Shown piece after piece: positions 41,001-53,900 of a stretch of 64,000 nt of DNA. Origin of the DNA: Apis mellifera (taxonomy: Eukaryota > Arthropoda > Insecta > Hymenoptera > Apidae); assembly GCF_003254395.2 (NCBI RefSeq), contig NC_037638.1:18298892-18362891 (forward strand), given 5' to 3'. Every line of letters starts with the position of its first letter. Within the stretch, counting starts at the first letter, position 1. The translations under genes were made by a program, and so were the position numbers. The notes beneath the pieces are model-generated. The model saw only the letters and a program-made list of their open reading frames with translations. It was not told where the DNA came from and did not search any database.

Positions 41001-44000
41001 TGATCATTCGGAAGCTCATGAAAAATTGAAACAATGGTTGGAAGAAACGGAGAACGGTATGCAAGATCTTCCGGACACGAAAGGAGAATTCGGCGATATG
41101 AAAACCATGCTTGAACGTTATAAGCACATTCAGGAGGAAGTACGCGGTAAGAAGACCGAGTTGGATCATTTAATGGACGAAGCTAGCGAATTATCGAAAC
41201 TGGCGAAGAAAAACACGCCTCTGGAACGAACGAAGGAATTGTTGAAACGATGGGAGAATTTGAGCGAAAACGTTGACGAGAGGAAGAGGTTGATTGAGAA
41301 CGAGATGCAGGAATACAACGCGTATCACGCAGCCTTGCAAGAGACGGAGAAGTGGCTGTTGCAAATATCTTTCCAATTAATGGCTCACAATTCTCTCTAT
41401 ATCACGAACAAGGAGCAAACGGTGTCGCAAATTCAACAGCATGAAAACTTGCTTGCGGAAATCGAGAATTATACGAGTGTCCTGAACGATTTAAAGTTGA
41501 AAGGAAATGGACAGATTACTCGATACGTCGCGGTCAATCCCGAAATTAAAACAATCATTGAAACGCAACTGCAAAATGTTCAAGAGAGTTACAACTCCTT
41601 GTTGAACACGGCATTGCAAATAAAGAAACGATTGGCGGAATCGTTGGTCAAATTCCAGGAGTACGAGAACACTCTGGAGAGTATTATGAAGAATTTGGAC
41701 GCGTACGAACCAGAAATCGCTCAAGAAATGGAAGCGCCGATGGATACCCTCGACGCAGCGAAACAGAGATTCGAAAATGCTCGCACGTTGCACAATAAAT
41801 TGCAAGGAGAGAAGACAAGGCTTGCTCTGGCTGTCGAGGCTTGCGAGGCTGCAGTGGCATGTGTCTCCAGACCCGGAAGTCCTCTGGATGCACCGCCTGT
41901 GCAGATTCCGGCCAGGGAAGTCGAAGTGAGAAACAAATTGGAGGAATTGATCGATCAGGTATTGTATCTAATTTGATATATTTATTGTTATTGCTTCATT
42001 CTTGTCACATTTATTCAATTATTAAATGTGTGATGTATGAAATATTGAAAAATTCCAATAGGCGCAGGGACACTTGATGAACGTAACCAAGGCTCTAAAC
42101 GAGTTGGAAGAGCAAACACGACAGAAGAACGTTCTTCGTGCGTGGATAAACCAGCAAAGGGCTCTGTGCGCCGAATGGAAGTCACGTCCAGCGAAATTGA
42201 GATCCGAGGCAGCTCTTGCCGAATTGCAAGCTATGAACGATTTGCTTGGAAACGTCGGGGAACGTCGAACTCACGCATTGACAGAGCTGTCTCTTCATGA
42301 CGATGATCAGGATATTGAGGAGGGATTGAACAAATTGGAGACAGAGTTGACGGATGCCATTGCTGGAAAACAAGCGGCGCAGGATCTGATCCAGAAGTAT
42401 AGGACGCAGGTGCAGAACATGCAATCGTGGTTGGATACGTTGTCCAAAAAGGTGGACGTTATCGAGAAAGGGAATGGGCAGACGATTGGGCAGAAGATAG
42501 CTAGCGTGAAAGAGATCACGACCGAATTTGAGTCCCAAGGGCCCGGAAAATTGAACGAGGTGAAGACATTGAGCGATCAGGTGATGGATTCGGTGAGCAA
42601 TTTGGATTCTCAGCAGATAGAAGAGCAAATTAAATCGGTGGAGAGGCGATACGCTGATATAGGGAAGAAACTGCAGAGGAAGGCGCAAGTGTTGGACATG
42701 ACTGCCCAAGGTATTGAAGCTACTAGGCAGGAGATTGAAGAGAATAGAGATTGGATTCAGCAAAAGAAGAAGCAAGCCCAGATGTCCGAGCCTGTTGGAT
42801 TTGACAGCAAACAGGCTGAAGAAAGGCTTCTTGCTTTGAAGGTAATTAGATTATTTACATATAAATAAAATTCAAATACAAATTATCTTTCATTTTCTTT
42901 ATTTCCAATTTTTCTATTTGTTCTTTTTTTCTTTTAATTCTTGAAAATTTTACAAATTTAACAATAAAGGAAGTAGGAACAAAGTATTAGATTGGAGAGA
43001 CAGAAGGGGATACTTATTTATTTTTTAGAAATATACCTACGATGTGCACATTATTGAATTGCAGGCAATGTTGAAGGAAGCAGAAGGAAAACAAATGGTG
43101 ATCGATACGTTGGAGAAACGAGTAGGAAACATGCAGAACGAATTAGAGTCGAACGAGCAGCAACAATTGGAAAATGAAACGAAAGCTCTGCGTGGCGAAC
43201 AATCCCAACTTTGCACGATTTTGACGGAGGGAATCTCGAGCGCCACGGCTGCGGCTGATGCCCGCCGTAAGTTCGAGGCTGATCTCGAACGAGCACGAAG
43301 CTGGATCAAATCGAAGAGTAACAATTTGAAGAAATTGAGCGGTTATCTCCCTCTAAAGGCGTCGAAAGTCGAGCAAGATATCGTGCAACACGGTGAATTG
43401 GAAACTGATATCGATTCGTTCAGCGAGAAAGACTTGAACGACATTTTGAAACAAGGAAACAATTTGCTAAAGGAGTGTAGCGAAGAGGATCGTGCCAGAT
43501 TGAACAAGATCTTGGATGAATTGAACAAAGACTACGAGGAGCTGAAAAGCGAGGCGCAAGAGAAACAAGCTGCGTTGGCGGATCTTCTTCAAGGGCGAAA
43601 GGCTTTCGAGAATGAAATAGATAAGTGCCAAAGATGGATCAATGAAGCTGAAGTTGCTACATCTTCGGATCTGAGAACTTCCAGTATTGATATTCTGAGA
43701 GAGCAATTGGCTAAGGTAGGCTATATCTAAATTATATTATTTGATATATTTTTTTCATTAAATCCATTAATATTTTTACGAATATTTGTTTCAACCATCT
43801 TCCATTTGTTGCTCCAGTACGATCGTTTGAAGAAAGAGGCAAAAGAGTACGCAGACGATATCGAGAAATTAATGCAACAAGGAAAATCGATCCTTCCAAC
43901 CGTGACCGACGCCGATAAGCTTGAATTAAACGAACAGTTGCAAAACATGAAGGAAGCTCACGGTAGAGTTGCTGGTATAATAAATGAAAGAGCCCTAGCT

Positions 44001-44899
44001 CTTCAAAAGAATATCGACGAAGCCGAAGAATCATTGGCGCGAGTAGCTGAAGCCATTCAATTCATGACTGACGTTCAGAAAGAACTTCACGAGCTTAACA
44101 AACCTATTGGTTCACGCGTAGAAGACGTCGAGGCCATGCTGGACGCATACGAGAGAATATTGAACGATCTGAAGGCGAACAAGGCGAAATTGTCCGATTT
44201 GCAATCGATCAACGTGGCCGATCTTCATGGGGTGTTAACTCAACAGGATGATCTCATGAAAGCTATAGAGTCCCAAATTGCGAAACTGCGGCAGTTACTT
44301 TTGTTACGCCAACAATTCATCGCTTTGATCACGGAGATAACTACGTTCATAGCTAAATATACGGAGATCGTTCGAGATATCGAGAATTCTGGCCAGACCA
44401 CGGAGGAAAAGATCAAAAGGTATTTATATTTTATAAATTGTTGTCTTCTTAATTTATAAAATTAGATTAAACATCTAATTCTAATCTAAAATAATATAAA
44501 AGATATAAAAAGATATATTAAAAAATATTTTGGAGAATTTTAAGAGCATACATATTAAAATACAAACGTATGTAATACATACAAATATTATTGAAGAAAT
44601 TTGTGTTTTTAATATGCATATGCATTGTTGCATTGTTTGGAAAAAAAAATTCTTATTCGTGGAAAAGGAAAATTTTATTCATCATTCTTCATTTATTTTT
44701 AATACATATTTAAAACTTTAATTACGAAATTTGATGTAATAAAAAATATATAATATATTTATATTATATATAATAAATATTTCTGTCATGTATATATTTT
44801 ATACATATTTTACATTTTTAAGCTTTTATATCAGATGTGAATTTTATTTTTTATATTATATATATAATATTTTTTATATTATATATAGCTTAAAAATGT

Positions 44900-44937
<38 letters not shown>

Positions 44938-47900
44938 CATGATAGAAATATTTAAGGAATAAACATACAAATGACATACAAAAATATGAAAATGTACATA
45001 GAATTTAATATTATGTGTAAAACATACGATATGTATTAGAGAAAGAAGAAAATTCAATTTTTAATACCTGTGGCGCCATCTCGCGGATGGACGCTGGAAG
45101 CTTCGACTTGCTTACCCGGGTTACAGAATAGGCGAGGAGGTATTCGTGACGTCACAAATAAAAAAGGAAAGCAACATTGTGCAAGAAGGACAGAGAGTAA
45201 TAAATGCGCGCTTACCGCTTGCGCATGCGCAGTAACATTTTCTAACATATCGAGAATACTACATGGAAAATTAATCAATTATTAATTTTTTATGCAAAAT
45301 TTCTGTACTTTTAAGATCACATATCAAAGCTAGAACCTCAAGCAACTTTCTCATATAAATTTTAGTACGATTCTCTTCTTAAATAATTATTTATTAATGA
45401 TTAATGCATCATGTACATATTAGAGAGAGAAAATTCAATTTTTAATACCCGTGGCGCCATCTCGCGGATGGACGCTGGAAGCTCCGACTTGTTACGCGGG
45501 TTACAGAATAGGCGAGGAGGTATTCGTGACGTCACAAATAAAAAAGGAAAGCAACATTGTGCAAGAAGGACAGAGAGTAATAAATGCGCGCTTACCGCTT
45601 GCGCATGCGCAGTAACATTTTCTAACATATCGAGAATACTACATGGAAAATTAATCAATTATTAATTTTTTATGCAAAATTTCTGTACTTTTAAGATCAC
45701 ATATCAAAGCTAGAACCTCAAGCAACTTTCTCATATAAATTTTAGTACGATTCTCTTCTTAAATAATTATTTATTAATGATTAATGCATCATGTACATAT
45801 TAGAGAGAGAAAATTCAATTTTTAATACCCGTGGCGCCATCTCGCGGATGGACGCTGGAAGCTCCGACTTGTTACGCGGGTTACAGAACAGGTAAAGAGG
45901 TATTCGTGACGTCACAAATAAAAAAGGAAAGCAACATAGTGCAAGAATGATAGGGAATAAATTGGCGCTCACCGCTTGCGCATGCGCAGTAACATTTTCT
46001 AATATATCGAGAATACTATATGGAAAATTAATCAATTATTAATTTTTTATGCAAAATTTCTGTATTTTTAAGATCACATATCAAAGCTAGAACCTCAAGC
46101 AAGTTCTCATATAAATTTTACTACGATTCTCTTCTTAAATAATTTTTATTTAATTATTTATTAATGATTAATGCATCGTGTACATATTAGAGAGAGAAAA
46201 TTCAATTTTTAATACCCGTGGCGCCATCTCGCGGATGGACGCTGGAAGCTTCGACTTGCTACGCGGGTTACAGAACAGGCAAGGAGGTATTCGTGACGTC
46301 ACAAATAAAAAAGGAAAGCAACATTGTGCGAAAAGGATAGAGAATGTATATACGCTCGCCGCTTGCGCATGCGCAGTAACATTTTCTAACATATCGAGAA
46401 TATTACATAGAAAATTAATCAATTACTAGTTTTTTACGCAAAATTTCCATACTTTTAAGATCGCATATCAAAAATAGGACCCCAAGTAACTTTCTCTTAT
46501 AAATTTTAGTACGATTCTCTTCTTAATTAATTAATTATTAATGATTAATGCGTCATGTACGGGTTGACGCAACCGACATCCAATACATTATTCGCTAATT
46601 TCACATTATTAGAAGATTTATTTATAAATATGAATATGTACGTCAGAAACGTTGTTTCTTCCGCTACATTCACATATAATTTTTATTCACAATTTTGTTC
46701 TCGTTTCAATGAATAAATCGATTGTTTGCTACTCGGATGTAGATTGAGAATTTGCGATTGCGACATTCTCTATGATTATCGTTAATAATTAATTAATTAA
46801 AAAGAATTTCTTACTAAAATTGATACGTGAAACTTGCTTAAGGTTCTATCTTTGAGATTCAAGCTTAAAAGTGCAGAAATTTTCAGTAAAAAACCAGGAA
46901 TTAATTAATTTTCGATGTAGTGTGCTCGATATACTGAAATATGTTACTGCGCATGCGCGAAATTAGATCGAATTCGTGACTGAGTAACAAACAATTGATT
47001 TATTCCTTCAAACGAGAACAAAATTGTGAATAAAAATTATACGTGAATGTAGCGGAAGAAGCAACGTTTCTGACGTATATATTCATATTTATAAATAAAT
47101 CTTCTAATAATGTGAAATTAGCGAATAATGTATTGGATGTCGGTTGCGTCAACCCGTACATGACGCATTAATCATTAATAATTAATTAATTAAGAAGAGA
47201 ATCGTGCTAAAATTTATAAGAGAAAGTTGCTTGAGGTTCTAGCTTTGATATGCGATCTTAAAAGTACGGAAATTTTGCGTAAAAAACTAGTAATTGATTG
47301 ATTTTCCATGTAATATGCTCGATATGTTAGAAAAATGTTACTGCGCATGCGCAAGCGGCGAGTGTATATTCTATCTCCATCCTTTTCGCACAATGTTGCT
47401 TTCCTTTTCTATTTGTGACGTCACGAATACCTCCTCGCCTATTCTGTAACCCGGGTAGCAAGTCGAAGCTTCCAGAGTCCATCCGCGAGATGGCGCCACG
47501 GGTATTAAAATCGTTCATTTATCGCTTTCATATAATTTTTAAGCTTTTTTTACAATATTTTAATAAAATTAAAAATAAAAGTGAAATACGAAAGTGAAAA
47601 TTTAATGATTTTTAGAAATATTTGTTTGAAAAAAAGAAAGGAAAGTAAAAAATACAAAGATATATATTTTTATATATATTTTAAAAAGGTATATAAATTA
47701 TACAAATTATAAAAATAATATAAAATAATACAAAATTATATAAATTAACATAAAATAATATAAAATAATACAAAATTATATAAAATAATATAAAATAATA
47801 TAAAATAATACAAAATAACATAAAATAATATAAAATAATATAAAAATATGAAAATATATACAAAATATATTACGATAAAGATATATTATGACAAATAATA

Positions 47901-50900
47901 TATATATATAATTTGGAAAATTTTACAAATTACAAATCATTTTCTAAATACTTCTATTTTCAATTTTTCAGATACGACGATGCAATTCTGAAGATCCAAG
48001 AATGCGAAGCCACCCTCGCCAGTGCAACGGACAAAGGTCAACAAATCGCAGCAGAAGGTTCAACCGTGGATAGAAACAATATAACGGAACAATTGCAATC
48101 TCTGAAACAACAATTGCAAGGTCTAAGAAGAGCTGTGGAAACTCAAAGGGAGCAGCATGAATTGGCAGCAGCGGAGCACAAGAGACTTGCGAACGAATTG
48201 GCGGAGATTCTCGATTGGTTGGAGGACAAGGAGAAAGAAGTGAAATCTAGACCTCTTTTGGAAAGGGATCCAATCAGCGTGGAAGCAGAATTGCAAAAAC
48301 ATAACGAGCTATGCGACGCGGTCAACGAACATCTCGATAGAATCAGAAATTTGAAGAATTCCGTCCCCCACGAGGAAGGAATGCCTGGTTCGTTGAAGGA
48401 AATGCTGAGCGAAGCTGTCTCCCTGTTGACCTCTTTGCCCAGAGAAATGGAGGAACGTGGAAATTATTTGGAGAGCAACATGAAGCTGAGACAAGAGTAT
48501 GCCGCCCTTACCGAGAAACTTCGAAGTTGGGTTCGAGAAGCGGAGATTCGATTGGAAAGCGACAAGGATGGACTCGATTTCGAGAACATCCTGAGCGATC
48601 TCGAAGAGCACAAGGTTTGTACATCGATAATTTAGAGTAATGCATTGCTTGAGATACGATCTGATACGTTAATTGTTCAAAAATAAATACTTATGACAAT
48701 CTATCGATAATAAATAAACAATGGATCCATTAAATTAAAGTAATCCATTTTTCGATTAAAAATTCATAATAAAATCATTACTCTATTATTCCATATACAA
48801 AATCACAAAAGAATAAACTCAACGATATCTGATATAACAGTTTAACTACTTTTAAAAACAAAGATTCATTGTTAACACGAATGGATTTTTTATTTTGCAG
48901 ATCTACTTCAGCAGCGAGCCATCGATTCGCGAATTGGTGTCGCAGCAAATTCAGCAAGCGGGTGACAAAATTTGGCCTTCGTTGAACACGTCGGAGCAGG
49001 AGGAGTTGAGCGCGGAGCAACAGCAGCACACTCAATTATTGAAAAACACGTTGAACACGGCTAAGTCGCAACGCGCCAGGTTGGAGCAAGGCGCTGAAAC
49101 GTGGAGGGATTACACGCAAACGTTGGAACGTGTCCGAGCTGTGATTGCGAGGAGCAGATTCACCGACGAGCCTGTCACGACTTTGGCCGGGCTGCAATTC
49201 AACATCCAGAAGATCACGCACGCGCTCAATGACATACAGGTTAGTCGATAATCGTGACGTCTGTTTGCCGTGGAAATCACACACGAGTCTATCCCGCGTC
49301 GTAATTCCTTCAACTCGTGTAATATAATAATTAAAGAAGTTAAACGTTTTTTTCTCTTTCTTTTTCTCTCGAACACAGAATCAACAATTCGAGTTGGATC
49401 TATTGATCGAACGAAGTCAAGAGGTGCTTCGATTGGCAGACGCCAGTAACAAGAGAACGATAGAGGCGCAGATTTGTGAGATCAGCGCGGAATGGAAAGA
49501 GTTGGTTTCCGGATTGGAAGGGCGAAGGGATGCCCTCGAGGCGTTGTCCAAGCATTGGGAAGATCTGGAGGCGCAATGGTCGCTCATCGAGACTAAAGTA
49601 AATGCCATCGAGGAGAAGGGCAAACTTTTGGACACTGTGGTTCGTTCTAAGCAACATTTGCACGACACCATCAAATCTCTGCATGTAAGTATATTATAAG
49701 TAATCTAATATTTAATGTAATCTACTCGAGAAAGGAATAAGGGAAGGAATAACGAAGGAGGAAAAAGTTAAGGATAATAATAAATAAAATTGTATCGTGT
49801 AAAATATTGTGTTTTATTTGTAATACGTATTGTTTTATTAATGTTAATTTTTTAACTTGTTTATAGGAGTTGGTAACGGAAGCGGAGAAATTGAAACCGA
49901 TGGCAGCGGAAGTGAAAGCTTTATCAGGACCTGTTCTAGCATATCTGGCTGCCTTCACAGAGGCTCCAGCTCATGCTCTCGAGGAAAAGCTGAATAAATT
50001 GCAGAATTCCGTCGAATCGTGAGTGAAAAAAATGCATTTTATCGTGTAATGTCGCACTGCCAATCAAGACACTGTCACATCAGTGTCATCGAATTATCTG
50101 TTGAACGGGTTTCTTTCGAAGTCGAGGTAATTTCCTGTAAGATGTAACAATTTCCTGTAACAATTCACAAATATCGATTAGTGTTAAATCATTGTTCATT
50201 GTATAATCTTATTTCTAGAAACGTTATTTGTCCGTAATCTTTTGTTTCTTCTTTTTTTAGGAAAGAAATATTTCACGATACAGTTTTACAAGGATATAAC
50301 TTTTATCGATTACTGGACAATTTGTTGGATAATTTTCTTTTTTTTTTTTTAATTTCGTTAAAAGGCTTCGTGACTTGTTAAAATATCATTCCAAATTTAC
50401 TCGATGAATTGCTCCATCTTTTTTTTATCGTCATTTCTTTTTTCATTATCAAATTAACGCGAGATAATTTATCTCTCCTTCTTTTCTTTTTTTTTTTTTT
50501 TTTGTTGGTTCAAAACAGAATTATTACCCATCGTTCCGTTAAATTGCGGAATCATCGACGAGAAGGGATCACGCAGTGCGCTTGAGTGCGATTTCAACGC
50601 ATGTGCATGCGTGTGTATATATGTGCGTGTCTTGCTTATGCATATTACCATCCCCTTGGGAAGGTAATATCCGCTTCCCCCGTCCTTTCATACTTTTTGT
50701 TTCAGGTTATCTTCGCATCGAAAATATCGATAATTCAATCTGTTATATAAATATCTCCTTCTCGTCACAATTCTTATTTTACAGATTTTAATTTATTACT
50801 TATTTTGCAGCCGTCATACCGTTCAATTATTTTAATTTTGTAAATTTCGAATTCAAACTCGTCGAAAGTTCGTTCATCTTATGCACGTTTACGTTCTCTT

Positions 50901-53900
50901 CCCCTCGTCGAGGGGAAACATTTGATTTAGAATTTTGTCATTTTGTCATTCGTCGAGCAAACGACGAGTAGAGAAAAGGAGAAACAGCGAAGAATAGAAA
51001 TAGACGTGGAAGAAAAGGAAAGAACACGAGTAAGGTTTCTCGATAGCGATAGATTCTTCATGGATTACGAGGTGTATCGATTTAGCATGCATTACGTGTT
51101 CCACTGTGTTCCATCATACCCAAATTAAACCCATGACGTAATTAGACCTTGTAAATTATTGTGCATCGTTTATCAGAATACACGTTGCGTCATAAAATTA
51201 ATATCAAGAAACGATGATTATAATATCGTAGTCTTGGAATCGTATGATCGCATCGCAGATTAATATTTTAACCAATTAGAAGAAAAAAAGAGAGAAAGAG
51301 AGAGAAGAGAGAAAGAGAAAGAGATTGGGATTTCGCTGCATTATTTAATTACGATAATAGGATCGAGCATATAATCTACAATTATTATTTCAATCAACAG
51401 TCTTCCTTTTTCAATTCAGATTCCATTGAATTCTACGATACGAGTAGAATTTCTTCTCGTTTTCTCATAATTGAGTTCTTCGAAATTGAAACTTTATCCA
51501 CGATGCTCGTTAAATTTTCAAAAAGGAAATATTTTATTTTATTATTTCTTTCGAATTTAAATTACAAACATCAACTGATTTCTTTTCTATAATTCTCAAC
51601 CAAAAATTCGCGAAACTTTATAAAAGATTTTTAATCATTTCCAATAATCTAACCTAATAATTCGATTATTTTTCGTACAAAAAAACTCGTTTACTCTATC
51701 TACGTATTATTATACGTAAAACGTAACATCGAAATTTCAAAATTCGAAAAATACGAAACCAAAGGAGGAGAAAACGATAGCTCGAAGAATGCCAAGGCCG
51801 CCGCACCACACCCACGCGTCCAATCCATTCGTTGGAGCGTCAAATCAAAACTCGTCGAAAAGGAGGAGGGGAGGGGGAAATAACGAGACGGAGTGAGAAG
51901 GAAAACAAGGATAATTTCGAAAAATTTCCTCGTATCTCGCGACCAACAATCCTACTACCACCTTACGAACAATAACTCTGTTTGTAAACACGTTGCGGCG
52001 AATTGCGCAACGCGTATCCCGTAATTCCGCGCACAGGCGACGTCGGGTCATTAATCGACATTAGGTAATCCTCTCCGCATTTCCATCGATTCGTGTGATC
52101 CTCACGTGAGCGGCTGTTATATACCGTTTCTCGAACGCGGAGGAAAAACATGGTTGCACACGCCACAACGGGGGGGAAAGATGGAAGGGTCTGGTTTCGG
52201 GAAAAAGGGGTTGCCACCAACCCCGAACTTATCACCCCTCTCGTTGGTCGATCGAATTCACCACTAAATATAGATTTGACCAAGGAAAAGTGAAGCGACC
52301 GCGGCACGTTGGCCCGCCTCACAATTTCATGGCGTAATATCCGCGGAGTTGGGTTTGCACGGCCAGTCATCATTCGTACGCGGCGACGCACACACGAAAT
52401 AAAAGTATGACGTCGGGGAGTTTCACGTCGCTAAGTTGCCGAGGCTGGATTCGCGTGTCGTTTTCAGCTTATTAAACAATCGTCGTTGGCTGGCTACATC
52501 GAGTCGCCGGAGTCGTTAACGTGACATTGACGGTGAAACAGCGGTGTTACAGCGATTTTGCTTGGTGAAAATAAATAGTGATTTTTCTTTTTCTTTTCTT
52601 TTTTTTTTTTTTTTCCTTGAAAAAGTTCGATTCGCGACGAATTGTGCAACGTCGAATTATGATTCAAGATTCGTGCTCGGGTGTATAATCGAATAACGAC
52701 GTTGTGAACAAGATCGGGTTAAATTCGTGATTAAATAGGTGATTCGAGTGAACGTGCATAGGTCAAGAGTGTGGCTTTCAGTGAGTTATAAATACAATTG
52801 AATCGTGCAGAGTGGCTCGTTTCGAAGCGATATTGCGGTTGAGGTTGCTTTGCGCCAATTTCTTTTCCTTCTCTTTTATTGATTTCTCTCGATATCGTGG
52901 ATTAACATCGCGAACGAGTGGTTATCGAGCACGTTTTGAAGCGGTTGCCGTGCTGTGCAAGAGTTGTTGGAAACGCCGGGCCGGAAAGTGCGTGGACGCA
53001 GTGCCGGCACCTGAATGGTCAACGGGCACGGAATGTCGATTGACAGTACGTAACGATGAAAAATTTCACGAGTGTTATAAAAGTTTATTGGGTTAGCGGG
53101 ATTGTACACGGTTATTGGCTTAAATATTATGACCGTGTCAGCCCTTGTGGCCTCTCTCTATCAGCAATCGATACCGAGGCGGAAACGTGTTTCGGTGCAG
53201 CACGTGTCTCTCGGCGTTAGCCTCGCTGCAGTGTAGCAAAGAAATATTCTTGAATCCTCGTGTGAGAATAATAGTACGGCAGTGACTGTTCAATTTCTTC
53301 TTTTTTTCTTTTTTTTGCTTTTTCTTTTCTCTCTCTGTCTCTCTCTCCCCTCCCCTTCCCCCCTCTTTCTCTCTCTCTCTAGAAAATCGATGGATTGTTG
53401 AATTTTATATGACTTTTGAGACAGAAGTGAAATCTCTATCATAAATGTGACGATATGCGGTTTGATTATCTTCGTTATTGTTTACTTATACTGTCGAAGC
53501 TTGAAATCGAATTTTTGCAGTAATGATTCGCGTGTAAATTTTAAAAATAATTTTATTATCGATTTATTTATTATATTTATTGTAGATAGGATCATTTCTT
53601 CGTAATCTCGTCACTCGCTTCCCGTTATTTCGTATTTTGTTCGTTTTATGTAATCATTCATCCGCTCGATTCATCTCAATGGCGAAGTTGTGCTCGAACG
53701 GGAACATAAATTTTACAACTTAACTCCCACGGTCTACGATACGGATACAAATAAACCCTGGTTTGATAGATTCTGAAGGATTATTCAACCGTGTCACGAA
53801 TCTCAAAATCTCCCTGACCCGAACGAGAAACGGAGAACAGCAACAAAGTTTATATCCAATTTCAGTACACGTGATTCTAATTTTTCACGCGAATTTCCAA

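Larger units (their letters stand above)
44420..47971 (+). other. Intron 27 (3.55 kb) carrying repeat array
   Basis: This intron splits a spectrin repeat between KR and YDDAIL. It holds an AT hairpin (44.77-44.95 kb), four tandem units of about 380 bases plus an inverted repeat (45.03-47.51 kb), and an AT minisatellite (47.69-47.85 kb). No exon is required inside it because the phases on either side close directly. Confidence 0.85.

Noticed and set aside
45054..46429. Recurring 74-85-codon frames on both strands in the tandem units
   Set aside because: They recur because the units are copies. No frame shows a known domain, several units contain changes in length, and both strands are equally open.
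52812..53096. 94-codon frame in the GC block of the large intron
   Set aside because: Starts with GTG, no domain, and joining the nearby donor to exon 57288 does not keep phase. Kept only as possible non-coding first exon.
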